This document shows positions 16,191-25,849 of a DNA stretch of 64,000 bases, piece after piece. The DNA comes from Thalassomonas sp. RHCl1 (lineage in GTDB: Bacteria > Pseudomonadota > Gammaproteobacteria > Enterobacterales > Alteromonadaceae): NCBI RefSeq assembly GCF_947387555.1, contig NZ_CANDNZ010000001.1:1333851-1397850 (forward strand), in the 5' to 3' direction. The number at the start of each line of letters is the position of its first letter. The first letter of the stretch is position 1. The notes under the pieces are model-generated. The model was given only the letters and a program-made list of their open reading frames with translations, had not been told where the DNA came from and did not search any database. The translations under genes and the position numbers were made by a program.

Positions 16191-16263
16191 ATGGGAAATG
16201 AAGCCGGGCATTTAAAAACTGATACGGCATAAATCAGTTTTTAGATGTCACATTTTTCCCATA
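16191..16263. terminator. Bidirectional terminator between convergent genes
   Basis: The inner stem AAAAACTGAT (16214-16223) pairs with ATCAGTTTTT (16233-16242), giving A/T runs for both directions. Outer ATGGGAAA/TTTCCCAT can pair around it. Confidence 0.75.
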
Positions 16264-16294
16264 GAAATTAATAATAGCTTGGAGCTTTATAACT

Positions 16295-17443
16295 TTATGG
16301 ACAAGGGCCTGCAATAGTCGCAATTAATTCACCATTGTGATAATAATGGTGATCACAGGTTTGACTTCCGCCGCCTCCGCCGAAATTCCCTGTGTCGCCC
16401 GTTACAGGAATATTACCGAACCGTGGATTAAGGCTGCCGCCAGTGGAGCCGCTACCGCCACTACCTGAACCACTGCCTGAGAGGACAACAGTTTTTGGAA
16501 TGGCTTTATCAAGCGCTTCACCTAAACACTTCGTTATTTCGGAAGGTTGAGTGACTCCCTGCTTTAACTGATTAAGCGTTAATCCTGCAAAAACCGTCTT
16601 AATAGGATTTAATTCCAAACTTATGCCGTGTTTATTTGAGCTTAATGTGTACACGACTTGCGTTTGTTCACTTTGTGAATCACCGATTGGTACATCGGTA
16701 TTTCCTTCAAATCGGTTATAAACATATTTGCTTTTCGGGCCTACCACCCAGGAGCCGCCAAGGGTAAAGCCGTCCTTACTGACACCTACATTTAATCCGG
16801 TTATGGTGGTAGATTTAAAGTCCGATTCTAAACTTGGATTGGCTTCTAGTATTTCATTTGCTCGAATTTCAATAGCAGACTTAATGCTAACAGATGTGGC
16901 TGCTTTTACGGCTTGAACTTCCCGGCTATTATCGCACTGATTATTATTGTCATCGGATTGAATACCGACCTGGTTTTTAAATTTACTCGCAGATGCAGTA
17001 TAACTGTTTTGGGAGCTGTTAATTTCTTCGGTAAGCTGTTCAGCTACTTGGTGTAAAGCTTCATCGGCATCCAATATACCATTTGCAAGATATATGACTT
17101 TCTCTGGGATCGACTCCATATCTCGTACAAAAGTCACTAAGTCCATATCTGACATACCTTGGTTGTCATGGCCGTTATAAAATCCATATATAGCCCGAGT
17201 AACTGAATTTATTACCAATATTTTGTTAGTACTGGAATAACAGCTTTGCTGTTCGGGGCCGGCATTGCTGTTGAGGGTACAGTCTTTTTGGGGTTCTAAT
17301 TTCTTGGCTATCGCCAATGCTTCGCTATAGCTACAATCACCGCAAATCCGAGTTTCATAGTAAGTGTTGCTAGCTGCAGAAGAGGGAGAGGCCCACATAG
17401 CTGAGGATAATAAGCCAATAATTGGCAAGAGAACTTTTTCCAT
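16295..17443 (-). CDS. Secreted protein with Gly/Ser-rich C-terminus, unknown
   Basis: A 382-residue exported protein. Signal peptide MEKVLLPIIGLLSSAMWASPSSAAS. The mature N-terminus has cysteine pairs (RICGDCSY, KDCTLN, QQSCYSS). A long helical region spans about 120-200 (VAEQLTEEINSSQNSYTASA...), followed by a beta-rich segment (TITGLNVGVSKDGFTLGGSW). A flexible Gly/Ser linker (about 320-365) precedes a short cysteine-bearing tail (CDHHYYHNGELIATIAGPCP). No domain recognised. It converges on the preceding membrane protein through a bidirectional terminator. Confidence 0.65.
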   Translation of the reverse strand: MEKVLLPIIGLLSSAMWASPSSAASNTYYETRICGDCSYSEALAIAKKLEPQKDCTLNSNAGPEQQSCYSSTNKILVINSVTRAIYGFYNGHDNQGMSDMDLVTFVRDMESIPEKVIYLANGILDADEALHQVAEQLTEEINSSQNSYTASASKFKNQVGIQSDDNNNQCDNSREVQAVKAATSVSIKSAIEIRANEILEANPSLESDFKSTTITGLNVGVSKDGFTLGGSWVVGPKSKYVYNRFEGNTDVPIGDSQSEQTQVVYTLSSNKHGISLELNPIKTVFAGLTLNQLKQGVTQPSEITKCLGEALDKAIPKTVVLSGSGSGSGGSGSTGGSLNPRFGNIPVTGDTGNFGGGGGSQTCDHHYYHNGELIATIAGPCP

Positions 17444-17671
17444 TAAAGTTATACTTCCTTATAAAATTGAATTTATTGCTATCCATAGCCCACCATACTT
17501 TAACAGGGAGTATGGATAAGCGGGCGTAAATTATCACCCTATAAGAGAAAAAACAATCTTGTAATCATTACACGAGATTACAGTACAAACGTCAAACTGA
17601 TTGAGAAGGTTTTTTGCATTGTTGTCGGAGTGCTACTGCTCAAAGAGGGAGAGAGTTAATAGGTTCTAAAT

Positions 17672-18568
17672 TTAACGAGGCCAACCATTCAGGCAATTGG
17701 TAGGCATGCCTAAATCCTGGATTTCCAGCTTGATATCCTCAACATAATCGGGTTTTTCCGCACTGGCTTTATCTAGCCAATACAGGGCTTCGGCATTATC
17801 TTTATTGCACGAATAATAGGTGCCGAGCCAGATTAACCCATCCACATCTTCTAATTCCGCTGATTTTTCAAAATAATGAAAAGCCTGTGTTGGGTTGCGC
17901 CACTGTACCAGTCTGCCAAGATTGTAATAAGCTTCGCCATCTTGGGTTTGCTCGGCCACAAAAAGTAGTAACTCTTTGGCTTGTCTCAGGTTTATCTGTA
18001 TTTCTCCGAATGAAACGATACTATATTGGTAATGGCCAATCTCAAGCGAGCGTGCCAGTGCTTTGATTTCCGCGGTGGGTAGCTGTTGGTAGTTTTGAAT
18101 TTTTTCTTTGGCAAATGCCTGGATCTCTTGTTCGGATTTTCTGATACCGCCAAAAGCGAAAGTTACCTGGTAGTTTCTCAGCTTTGCTATTTCGTCGAGA
18201 TAAACCTTGTGGAGATCAGCATGAAAAAGTGCTAGCAGGCTGGGAATACAACCACCATTTTTTTCAATGAAGGCATTGGCAACCCCTTGGTTATTGAGGG
18301 TTTGCAGTTCTACATCACCAAATATGGTGACAAACTCAGTAAAGGTGATATTGGCTTTTTTTCTGAGGAGGAAGTCTATTTCGTTAACTTGCAGTTTGCT
18401 CAGGGCGTACTTTGTTTCGCACTTTGTATCTAATTGCTGGGTTATCTGCCGGTAAGTATTTAAAGCCGCTATGGTTTCTGCGTAGGACTTTATTAAGGCA
18501 TCATTCGCCAAGGTGGGTAGTGACAGTAACGACAGAGCAAGGGAGAATATTGTGGCTGATATTTTCAT
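17672..18568 (-). CDS. Periplasmic Sel1/TPR-like repeat protein
   Basis: A 298-residue exported protein. Signal peptide MKISATIFSLALSLLSLPTLA. The mature part is largely helical. The last 80 residues show Sel1-type repeats: GEAYYNLGRLVQWRNPTQAF, HYFEKSAELEDVDGLIWLG and NAEALYWLDKASAEKPD. Such repeats mediate protein-protein contacts. Start at 18568 chosen for its AAGAGAG ribosome site; the frame is open 10 codons upstream. It lies just downstream of the ssrA terminator and may mark the edge of the accessory region. Confidence 0.7.
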   Translation of the reverse strand: MKISATIFSLALSLLSLPTLANDALIKSYAETIAALNTYRQITQQLDTKCETKYALSKLQVNEIDFLLRKKANITFTEFVTIFGDVELQTLNNQGVANAFIEKNGGCIPSLLALFHADLHKVYLDEIAKLRNYQVTFAFGGIRKSEQEIQAFAKEKIQNYQQLPTAEIKALARSLEIGHYQYSIVSFGEIQINLRQAKELLLFVAEQTQDGEAYYNLGRLVQWRNPTQAFHYFEKSAELEDVDGLIWLGTYYSCNKDNAEALYWLDKASAEKPDYVEDIKLEIQDLGMPTNCLNGWPR

Positions 18569-18603
18569 TTTGACTCTCTTAGGACAACTTAAGGTCACAA
18601 AAT

Positions 18604-18640
18604 AAAAAGCCCCCTATAACCTGTTGGTTATAAGGGGCGA
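18604..18640 (-). terminator. Terminator of ssrA
   Basis: Minus strand GCCCCTTATAACC-AACA-GGTTATAGGGGGC followed by TTTTT, just past the tmRNA 3' end. Confidence 0.85.
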
Positions 18641-18644
18641 TATT

Positions 18645-18996
18645 TGGTGGAGCGGGGGGGAGTCGAACCCCCGTCCGAAAAGCCTACATCCTCGGTACTA
18701 CATGCTTAGTCGATTATTTATTTAACCAATTAGACGCCAATCGACAGGCTTCGTCATGGTGAGCTCAATACTATTTCGCGGTTCAGCCTTGAGCAAGCTT
18801 CCCTCGCTAACCTACTTGGGGTGACCATCAGCATCTCAAGGCAATAGGTGAACCTATGAGAGGATGGCTAGCCTTAGGCGGCTAGTGCGAACGTTTCGTC
18901 GTTTGCAATTATAGTTTTGCGGCTTTTTACCAGGCCAACCGCCCCTGGGCATGCACCTTGGGTTTCGTGAATCTCGTCGAATCCTGAATCCGCCCC
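18645..18996 (-). ncRNA. ssrA: Transfer-messenger RNA (tmRNA)
   Basis: The mature RNA starts GGGGCGGATTCAGGATTCGA and ends GGTTCGACTCCCCCCGCTCC then ACCA, so the tRNA-like acceptor arm, T-loop and CCA end are all visible. The tag frame reads GCAAACGACGAAACGTTCGC onward to TAA, giving ANDETFALAA, close to the usual gammaproteobacterial tag. It rescues stalled ribosomes with SmpB, whose gene is immediately upstream on the same strand. The 3' end is a common phage/island attachment site. Confidence 0.97.
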
Positions 18997-19048
18997 AAAG
19001 CATGGTAGTCGTTAAATGTTTGCTTAGAGAAAACCTTTAACTGAGACT

Positions 19049-19077
19049 ATTTTAACTCTATTTTTAACGATTTACAA
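19049..19077 (-). promoter_or_regulatory. Sigma-70 promoter for ssrA
   Basis: Minus strand TTGTAA (19077-19072), a 17-bp spacer, then TAAAAT (19054-19049). Transcription would start about 45 bases before the mature 5' end, as expected for a processed precursor. Confidence 0.6.
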
Positions 19078-19154
19078 CGCGAGTTAAAAACCGTCAATTT
19101 ATGTTTGTTTACTGAACGTATTGCGCTTTTTCTATTCTTTATCCGGTAATAGTG

Positions 19155-19640
19155 CTAGCGTTTGTCGTGTTTCATTAAACGTTCTTTGCTGCGTGCCCAG
19201 TCTCTGTCTTTAATGTCGGCGCGCTTATCGTGCAGTTTTTTACCGCGGCCAACGCAGAATTCCAGTTTTACCCAGCAGGCTTTCCAGTACATGGCGGTGG
19301 CGATCAGCGACATACCGTCGCGTTCTACCAAACCGGCCAGTTTGTCCAGCTGCTTGCGGTTTAACAGCAGTTTGCGATCACGTACCGGGTCGCAAACCAC
19401 ATGGGAAGAGGCGGCATTTAACGGCTGAATTTCGGCCCCCAGTAAATAGGCTTCGCCGTTTTTGATGAATACATAGCAGTCTGAGATATTGACCTTACCG
19501 GTACGGATGCTTTTTACTTCCCAGCCCTGCAGGCTCATACCCGCTTCGAACTTTTCGCCCAGGGTATATTCGTGACGCGCTTTTTTGTTCAGCGCTATGG
19601 TATTACTACCTTGTTTCGATGATTTTTTTTTCTTTGCCAT
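19155..19640 (-). CDS. smpB: SsrA-binding protein SmpB
   Basis: 161 residues, the usual family length. It begins [20 protein letters not shown] and contains [37 protein letters not shown] and the C-terminal [18 protein letters not shown] tail that enters the ribosomal A site. SmpB is the obligate partner of tmRNA in trans-translation. Start at 19640 chosen because it matches the family N-terminus; the upstream extension is not SmpB-like. It is divergent from ratA and directly upstream of ssrA, the conserved order. Confidence 0.97.
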   Translation of the reverse strand: MAKKKKSSKQGSNTIALNKKARHEYTLGEKFEAGMSLQGWEVKSIRTGKVNISDCYVFIKNGEAYLLGAEIQPLNAASSHVVCDPVRDRKLLLNRKQLDKLAGLVERDGMSLIATAMYWKACWVKLEFCVGRGKKLHDKRADIKDRDWARSKERLMKHDKR

Positions 19641-19792
19641 AATGGCGGTCATTATACGGAGAATTTTGTGCTTTACTACCTGTTTTCCAAGATGCAAAAG
19701 GGAAAATTTGTAAAATAATTGAAACTTTGATGTCAAAGGTGAGCTTTTCTGTCAGCTTTGCTATTATAGCGGCATTGAAACAAGGGGGTGAA

Positions 19793-20233
19793 ATGCCAGC
19801 AATAAGCCGTAGTGCCTTAGTGATGCACAGTGTTGAGGATATGTACAGCCTCATAAATGATGTTTTAGCGTACCCGAGCTTTTTACCGGATTGCAGCGAC
19901 AGTAAAATTATCTCGCAAGATGAACATTCTATGACCGCCGCTTTACTGGTGTCTAAGGGCGGGTTGAAGAAGTGGTTCACCACAAAAAATACCCTGACAA
20001 GTAACAAGCAGGTAGAGTTAAACCTGGTAGACGGCCCCTTTAAAAAACTGGTGGGCAGCTGGCAGTTAACCGCGTTGTCGGATGACGCCTGTAAGGTGAA
20101 TTTAGAACTTGAATATGAGTTTTCCAGTAAAATGTTTGATCTTGCTTTTGGCCGGGTGTTTAACCACCTGGTAAATAATATGGTGCAGGCGTTTACCAAC
20201 CGGGCAAAAGAGGTGTACGGCAATAATGTCTGA
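19793..20233 (+). CDS. ratA: RatA toxin / START-like (CoQ10-binding) protein
   Basis: 146 residues from an ATG with a strong AAGGGGGTG ribosome site. Begins [20 protein letters not shown], with [21 protein letters not shown] and the C-terminal [21 protein letters not shown] helix of the SRPBCC fold. Known roles: E. coli RatA binds 50S subunits and blocks subunit association when overproduced; related Coq10 proteins bind ubiquinone. It overlaps rnfH by 8 bp (operon) and is divergent from smpB, the conserved arrangement. Confidence 0.93.
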   Translation: MPAISRSALVMHSVEDMYSLINDVLAYPSFLPDCSDSKIISQDEHSMTAALLVSKGGLKKWFTTKNTLTSNKQVELNLVDGPFKKLVGSWQLTALSDDACKVNLELEYEFSSKMFDLAFGRVFNHLVNNMVQAFTNRAKEVYGNNV

Positions 20234-20627
20234 AAAAGATGTAGAAGCAACGAAATCTGAGGCTGATGAAGCAGCCTATGTTGAACAAATCCAGATTGAA
20301 GTGGTTTACGGTTTATCCCACAAGCAGGAATTGATCACTGTGATGGTGGATGAAGGCACTACGGTTGAGCAGGCGATTATCGCCTCGGGTATTACCGAGC
20401 TTTTTGACGATATCGAGCTGGGGAAAAATAAAGTCGGTATCTGGAACCGGGCGGCGAAATATACCGATGTCCTGGCAGATTTAGATCGCATTGAAATTTA
20501 CCGTCCGCTGATTGCCGATCCGAAAGAGGTCCGCAAACGCCGGGCTGAAAAGGCAGTGGAAGAGGGCCGGGCTAATAAAGTGACCGGCGGCAGACCGGTA
20601 AAACTCGGCGCTAAAGGCGACAAATAA
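20226..20627 (+). CDS. rnfH: RnfH family ubiquitin-like protein
   Basis: A 133-residue member of the RnfH/UPF0125 family with a beta-grasp fold: [72 protein letters not shown]. It is longer than E. coli RnfH through an acidic N-terminal extension and a basic tail. Function is poorly defined; in E. coli it is paired with RatA. The start overlaps the ratA end by 8 bp, indicating coupling. A terminator follows. Confidence 0.93.
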   Translation: MSEKDVEATKSEADEAAYVEQIQIEVVYGLSHKQELITVMVDEGTTVEQAIIASGITELFDDIELGKNKVGIWNRAAKYTDVLADLDRIEIYRPLIADPKEVRKRRAEKAVEEGRANKVTGGRPVKLGAKGDK

Positions 20628-20655
20628 GTAGAAAGCTTTTTAACGAATATGAAGA

Positions 20656-20683
20656 AGCGGGTCAGCAATGGCCCGCTTTTTTT
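20656..20683 (+). terminator. Terminator of ratA-rnfH
   Basis: AGCGGGTCA-GCAA-TGGCCCGCT followed by seven T. Confidence 0.9.
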
Positions 20684-20909
20684 ATATTCAAGGAAGTATG
20701 GTATGTCACGATCACACGGCAGTGATGAAGTGACTCTTGCCGTCATGTAAGCTCAATATAAGCTTCAATAATATTTAACCCTTTCAGACCTCCTTCATTC
20801 TAAAGCCCTGCTATCTTCATTTTGTTCGCCGAACCTTTGCTTATTCTGGCGGCTGTGGTGTACCTTTAGGCTATAAATTATTGTTTTGGCTTTAAAATGG
20901 GGATTTGTA

Positions 20910-21614
20910 ATGTATGAGCTCTTTATTAGTACCTTCGTGACCTTTTTTGTGGTGATCGACCCCTTAGGCATAGCCCCGGTTTTTGCGGTGATGACCGACG
21001 GTGCCAGCAGTGCCTTTAAGCGTAAAATGATCCTCAAATCTGTGATCACCGGCACCATTATCCTGTTGCTCTTTGCCTTTGTCGGTAACGGTTTGTTGAA
21101 GGCCTTGGGCATTTCCATGATGGCGTTTAAAACCGCCGGCGGCATCTTGTTGTTTATGATCGCCCTGGAAATGGTGTTTGAAATGCGCACTGAACGCCGT
21201 GAAAAGAAAAGTGAGGCTTTCACCCATGAGCATGAGCAGGAAGCCGAGGCAGGGCAAGCGGCAAAAGCATCAGAGCCGGTGACTTACCCGGATGAAGAAT
21301 TTGACGATATTTCCATTTTCCCCATGGCCATTCCTTTTATTGCCGGGCCCGGCAGTATTGCCACCATTATGCTGTTGATGAGCCATTATCCGGGACAGTT
21401 CGAGTTTCAGTCTGTGGTGATCGGCGCCATGCTGGTGGCCTTGATCTCTACTGTGGTGATTTTATTTGCCGCTAGTAAAATTATCGGCATGCTCGGGCAA
21501 ACGGTGGCCAATGCTATTACCCGGATATTAGGGGTCTTGCTGGCGGCGATGGCTACCCAGTATATTTTCGACGGTATTCAGGGCACCTTCTTTTCAGCCG
21601 GACAGTTAAGTTAA
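20910..21614 (+). CDS. MarC family integral membrane protein
   Basis: 234 residues from ATG 20910 (GGGGAT upstream). MarC/NAAT-family topology: MYELFISTFVTFFVVIDPLG at the N-terminus with the conserved IDPLGIAPVF, then helices GTIILLLFAFVGNGLLKALG and FKTAGGILLFMIALEMVFEM. A charged cytoplasmic loop of about 45 residues follows (EHEQEAEAGQAAKASEP...), longer than usual, then the repeat motif FPMAIPFIAGPGSIATIMLL and two more helices. Six predicted helices. Transport substrate uncertain; the link to multiple antibiotic resistance has been withdrawn for E. coli MarC. It is one of the genes inserted between rnfH and bamE. Confidence 0.9.
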   Translation: MYELFISTFVTFFVVIDPLGIAPVFAVMTDGASSAFKRKMILKSVITGTIILLLFAFVGNGLLKALGISMMAFKTAGGILLFMIALEMVFEMRTERREKKSEAFTHEHEQEAEAGQAAKASEPVTYPDEEFDDISIFPMAIPFIAGPGSIATIMLLMSHYPGQFEFQSVVIGAMLVALISTVVILFAASKIIGMLGQTVANAITRILGVLLAAMATQYIFDGIQGTFFSAGQLS

Positions 21615-21803
21615 GGTTATAACCGGGTACATGAGATAAGTAACCCGCCAGGTGCGGCCAATCGGCTTGCATTGTCAGACAAAATCAGTGAACCTTGGGG
21701 TCTTTTTTGAACCTGAACATTTTTAACCTGAATTCGGTGTTATTAAGCGATTTTATTACCGCTTTCCGGGTTCTGGTTAACGATTTTGCATAACAAGGTG
21801 GTT

Positions 21804-23615
21804 ATGGAAGTAAAATTTGCCGATTATCGATTCTTACCTGAACAGCAGCTTTTATATAAGCATGATCAGCTGATCCCGCTCAAAACTAACCAGGCACGGT
21901 TATTGGACTTCTTTTTATCCGATCCCCAAGGCATTCATAGTAAAGACGCCATTATGGACACAGTTTGGCAGGGGAAAGTGGTGTCCGAGCAGGTGGTTTT
22001 TCAAACCATCAGCCAGCTAAGGGCGATACTGGGGGATAAAGCCATTTTGACCTTTTCAAAAAAGGGTTATCAATGGCAATTGCCTATTCAGGCCGACAGT
22101 GCTCAAGAGTCTGTTGCAGAGGCTGAAACTGCCGGGCTAAAGGGCTGGGGAAAAGGCCATAAATTCGCTTTATTCTCTCTGGCAATCAGCTTATGTCTGT
22201 TGGCGGTTTTATTCTTTATTAATAGCTGGCAAAGCACTGGAAACAATGAAGTGTCTTTTCATGTGCTTTACAGCGAAAATAATGCCGAAACCTCGAGGGC
22301 ACAGTTTAACGACATAGCCAGCCGTGCACTTGAACAAAACCGTGCTTTTTTATCTGACAAAATGCCCTCGAACACTTCGGTCAGGCAGGCATTTGCCGCA
22401 CCTAAATTAATCTGGCAACAAGCAAACCTGGCCGCCGATAGCTGGCTGATTTGGGGAGATACTTATTCTTCGGAAAAAGGCATATTTGTCCACTTCGGTT
22501 TAGCCCGCGACAATACCCGCTGGCAGGGGTACCTGTTTGCCGACGATCCCCGTGAACTGACACAAAAACTGGCCCTCCGCCTGGAACAATTACAGGCGAT
22601 GGGCTTGTTTTCTCTAACCAATAAGGCTCTGGATATCAACAGCTTAATTTTGATGCAGCAAATCGCCCCTGATGATCCGGATTTACTGCTGTTGCTGGCC
22701 AAACATTATATTGGCGTGCAGCACCTGGATGTGGCGCTCACCTACTTGCAAAGGCTGTCAGCACAGGACAGTTCGTATGCTTTTAGTCCCTACCGGGCAA
22801 ATGCACAGTGGCTGACGGGGAAAATATATAAAATGCGCAGCCAGCATCTTCAAGCAGCCAACAGTCTCGATAGCATGTCGGCCATTTTAGCCGAGACTCC
22901 GTTATGGCCGCTGAGTTTTCATAATATCCAAACCAAGGCCTGGCTCGCCTATGAGCAAACCGATTACAATGCCATGCTCAAAACTTTAGAGCAGGGCATT
23001 GCCCTTGGCCGCAAGCAGGCAGATGCGTTAACCCTGTTTGAATTACACATTATGTATTCTATCCTGGCGGAAAAGTCGGGTGATGACCATAAAAAATATC
23101 TGCATCTTAACGAGGCACAAGCCTTATTGTTAAAACACAAGCTCGATGATTCGAATTTAGCGGTGGTGTATTATCATTTTGCCTTGTTTACCGAAGACAA
23201 TACCAAGGCCATTCCCTATCTGGAGCGGATATTAACCTTGCCCCGCAGTGCACAAAATTACTGGGTGCAAGACCATGCCTTTGAAATGCTTGTTAACCAC
23301 CATATTGAGCAGCAAAACTTTGCTGCTGCCCATTCGCTGTTTACCGATCACGCCGAACGGCCTAAAACCTTAGTGTTAAAAGCCAAGCTTTTTCAAGCAC
23401 AGGAAAAGTCGGGTGAGGCAAAGCCGTTACTGGAAAAAGCATTTGAACTGGCACGGTTAGCGTATGATATTGGCACCGGGATAGAAGCTGCACTGATGTT
23501 ATATCAAGTCTCCAGCGCCGAGCCCAAACTACGTGCCGAATATCTGGCTTATTTAGAAAGCAATGCCAAACCCGACTGGCTAAAACGGCATAATGCTATC
23601 TTAGCCAGCGAATAA
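21804..23615 (+). CDS. CadC/ToxR-like membrane transcriptional regulator with TPR-like domain
   Basis: 603 residues from ATG 21804 (AAGGTGG upstream). Residues 1-95 are an OmpR/PhoB-type winged helix: NQARLLDFFLSDPQGIHSKD, IMDTVW, QTISQLRAILGD and FSKKGYQWQLP. A single transmembrane helix (about 118-140, FALFSLAISLCLLAVLFFI) separates it from a periplasmic part with TPR-like helices from about 270 (LLLLAKHYIGVQHLDVALTY, ALTLFELHIMYSILAEKSGD). ToxR-type regulators sense periplasmic signals and bind DNA from the membrane. It ends 4 bp from the convergent SUMF1-fold gene. Target genes unknown. Confidence 0.85.
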   Translation: MEVKFADYRFLPEQQLLYKHDQLIPLKTNQARLLDFFLSDPQGIHSKDAIMDTVWQGKVVSEQVVFQTISQLRAILGDKAILTFSKKGYQWQLPIQADSAQESVAEAETAGLKGWGKGHKFALFSLAISLCLLAVLFFINSWQSTGNNEVSFHVLYSENNAETSRAQFNDIASRALEQNRAFLSDKMPSNTSVRQAFAAPKLIWQQANLAADSWLIWGDTYSSEKGIFVHFGLARDNTRWQGYLFADDPRELTQKLALRLEQLQAMGLFSLTNKALDINSLILMQQIAPDDPDLLLLLAKHYIGVQHLDVALTYLQRLSAQDSSYAFSPYRANAQWLTGKIYKMRSQHLQAANSLDSMSAILAETPLWPLSFHNIQTKAWLAYEQTDYNAMLKTLEQGIALGRKQADALTLFELHIMYSILAEKSGDDHKKYLHLNEAQALLLKHKLDDSNLAVVYYHFALFTEDNTKAIPYLERILTLPRSAQNYWVQDHAFEMLVNHHIEQQNFAAAHSLFTDHAERPKTLVLKAKLFQAQEKSGEAKPLLEKAFELARLAYDIGTGIEAALMLYQVSSAEPKLRAEYLAYLESNAKPDWLKRHNAILASE

Positions 23616-23619
23616 CAGC

Positions 23620-25209
23620 TTAGTGGCTGAATTCGAACCAGTCGATCAGCAGCCAGGCTTGGCTGGCTGCGCGGATCTCAAGCGGCTGCTGTGAGGCGAT
23701 CAGGGATACATCTGCGCTGATTTCGCTAAAAGCATCGGTTTTGCCGCCTGTTAGCCGAGCGACTAAATGCTGGCCTTGCCAGATCTCAAAGCTTGCATCG
23801 TCTTGGCTGCGCAGACGCATTTTTAAAGTGCCTTGCCCGCTATAGTCACTGTTAAAATTGAACTTTAACCAGGCCGGAAGAAAGGGTTTTTGGCCAGTGG
23901 CATAATGATTTTCATTGGCGGACAAACCAACACTTTGTTCTTGTTTATTGTCCCGAACCCAGATGTGGCGCTTGGCTTGATAATGCTCCGCCTGGATGCG
24001 CTCGCCGGGTTTAAATGCTTTATGAACCCCGGCAGAGGCCTCATTGCTTGCCATACTCTCGCCTACGCTTGAATTGGCAAATACGGTATAACTTGCCGGG
24101 CCTTTACCTGTGAGCTGATCAATAAAGTTGGTCTCTTTCACCCCGTAGGCAATTTTCTGTGATTTTCGGCTGACTTTGCCTTCAGGGTCAAGGTAACTGC
24201 GGTATATCGAGTAGCTGATGTCATCGCCTGCTACCGGCATCCAATTCAATTCGACCTGGTTGTTTTTTAATAGATTCGCCGTCAGCCCGGTTGGACTTAC
24301 CGGCAGGGATTTAAGCCGCTGGTGGGACTTTTGTGCTTTTTCTTGCGCTTGAGCCAGTCCTTTAATGAAGGAGGCGGTACTGGCGGGTTGTGCTGGCATT
24401 TCTTTGCTGTCCAGCACCAGGCGGAATCCTTCGATACTGCCGTAAAAGTCATGTGCTATCCAATCCGGGGTATTTATTCCGCGAGCCTGCCAATGCCAGG
24501 CCTCGCCGGCCACGGCATATTCCGCGCAGCCGTTCGGCGCCTTTTCATCGCTTTTGTGACAGGTTTTAAGCAACTCTTTGACATTGCCCATCATGTCGTG
24601 CAAGCCGAATTTATTGGCGCGGTACATGCCGACCACAGTATGGTAAACAGCACCGTCGTTACAGTTGGCACTGCTGTCGTAGCGTACCTGGTGATCACGC
24701 TTTAAGCCGGCCACATTGGCATAGTCCTCGACATTCTCGTAGTCGCATATTTGTTTCTGGTGATAGTCTTCACCGAAGGCGAAGCGACTTTTATTGCCTT
24801 CGGAGGCACCGTAGCGCCATTCATTAAGTTCGGCCAAGCGGTATGGTTTGCCGGTGGTTTCAGCCAGCCACTGTGCATAGGCGATAGCGCCCTGTGTACC
24901 GACACAGACCACGGGGCGGTACGGCTCGCTGATCAATTCAGCATCGTCCCAGTTGCCTGGTTTTTCAGGAGAAGGCCATTTGGTTGAGCTAAATAACATA
25001 CATTTTTGTGGTACCTGGTAGCCGGTTGCTTTAATGAAGCGGTTAAACTCGGCAACTGTAACTTCATATTTACCCATCTGAATATCAATATTGTCTGCAG
25101 TATTTGTCAGCGGTACTAATACCGGCTCTATCGGTGTGGTATCGGCGCTAACTGCTGTACTGGCTAATAACAGTAAAGGGGCGAATAGTTTTGGGGGTAA
25201 TTGTTTCAT
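23620..25209 (-). CDS. Secreted SUMF1/FGE-fold protein with FnIII-like and C-terminal beta domains
   Basis: 529 residues with a signal peptide (1-22). Residues 40-265 have the formylglycine-generating-enzyme fold: MGKYEVTVAEFNRFIKATGY, YAQWLAETTGKPYRLAELNE, WRYGASEG, NKFGLHDMMGNVKEL and the closing SIEGFRLVLD. The active-site cysteine pair of true FGEs is not apparent near the C-terminal end of this domain, so it may be a non-catalytic relative. Residues 305-400 look like a fibronectin III module (PTGLTANLLKNNQVELNWMP). Residues 405-525 form a beta-rich domain like carbohydrate-binding modules. Exported; role unknown. Confidence 0.8.
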   Translation of the reverse strand: MKQLPPKLFAPLLLLASTAVSADTTPIEPVLVPLTNTADNIDIQMGKYEVTVAEFNRFIKATGYQVPQKCMLFSSTKWPSPEKPGNWDDAELISEPYRPVVCVGTQGAIAYAQWLAETTGKPYRLAELNEWRYGASEGNKSRFAFGEDYHQKQICDYENVEDYANVAGLKRDHQVRYDSSANCNDGAVYHTVVGMYRANKFGLHDMMGNVKELLKTCHKSDEKAPNGCAEYAVAGEAWHWQARGINTPDWIAHDFYGSIEGFRLVLDSKEMPAQPASTASFIKGLAQAQEKAQKSHQRLKSLPVSPTGLTANLLKNNQVELNWMPVAGDDISYSIYRSYLDPEGKVSRKSQKIAYGVKETNFIDQLTGKGPASYTVFANSSVGESMASNEASAGVHKAFKPGERIQAEHYQAKRHIWVRDNKQEQSVGLSANENHYATGQKPFLPAWLKFNFNSDYSGQGTLKMRLRSQDDASFEIWQGQHLVARLTGGKTDAFSEISADVSLIASQQPLEIRAASQAWLLIDWFEFSH

Positions 25210-25849
25210 TTTGTCTCCTTAGTAATCTGCTTGGGAGACTAGCGAACAGAGAGCCGTGAAGTCTTAATCGTATTCTATTTTTGCAGGTATAGAAAATGAA
25301 TAGAAAAGTTAATCTTTATAATCAATGATTTGTGATGGGTTTTGTTTTGAAGAAAACTGGCTTTACAGCCTGCCTCCGGCTTGTTACTTGCCGGCAATAA
25401 CTGCAAATATACGATTCGGCTCATGTTTAATGGATGCTTTAATTAAGCAAAATCCGGGTATTATCAGGCTACCGGGTTTAAGACTTGCTGATTACATCTG
25501 TTTATTCTGGTAAGCCGTTACCTTTCTCAGGTAATTATCGGAATATAGCCAAGCCGGTGTTAAATTTACCACCTCGCCTAAAAGCATAACTTTCGTTGCC
25601 GGATGTCATTCATTTTTTGGCTAAAGTTCCGCATGATCATAAAAGTGAGGGGGCAAGATTAAGTGATTGTTTTAGTTGATTTAAAAATCTATGTTTTTTC
25701 TATTTTGCTAAATAATAGCTTTTTGTTAAGACATCTTGCCATGATAGGGCTAGCTTGAGTAAAAAGTAAAACAACAGCCTGGTTATTAAGGTGTCACAGC
25801 ACTTAAAAGGCACTAGGCTTATTAATATATGCTCAATCAGGAGGGCTCA
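25210..25849. other. Long intergenic region before the dioxygenase
   Basis: About 640 bp with no gene I can support. A 62-codon frame at 25325-25513 has no ribosome site or domain pattern. The right end holds CAGGAGGG, the ribosome site for the dioxygenase. No repeat family or RNA fold was recognised. Confidence 0.4.

Noticed and set aside
18600..18660. ssrA 3' end as an active attachment site with a matching direct repeat
   Set aside because: No second copy of the tRNA-like 3' sequence and no integrase gene were seen in the window.
25325..25513. A 62-codon frame in the long gap before the dioxygenase
   Set aside because: No ribosome site, no domain pattern, composition like non-coding sequence.
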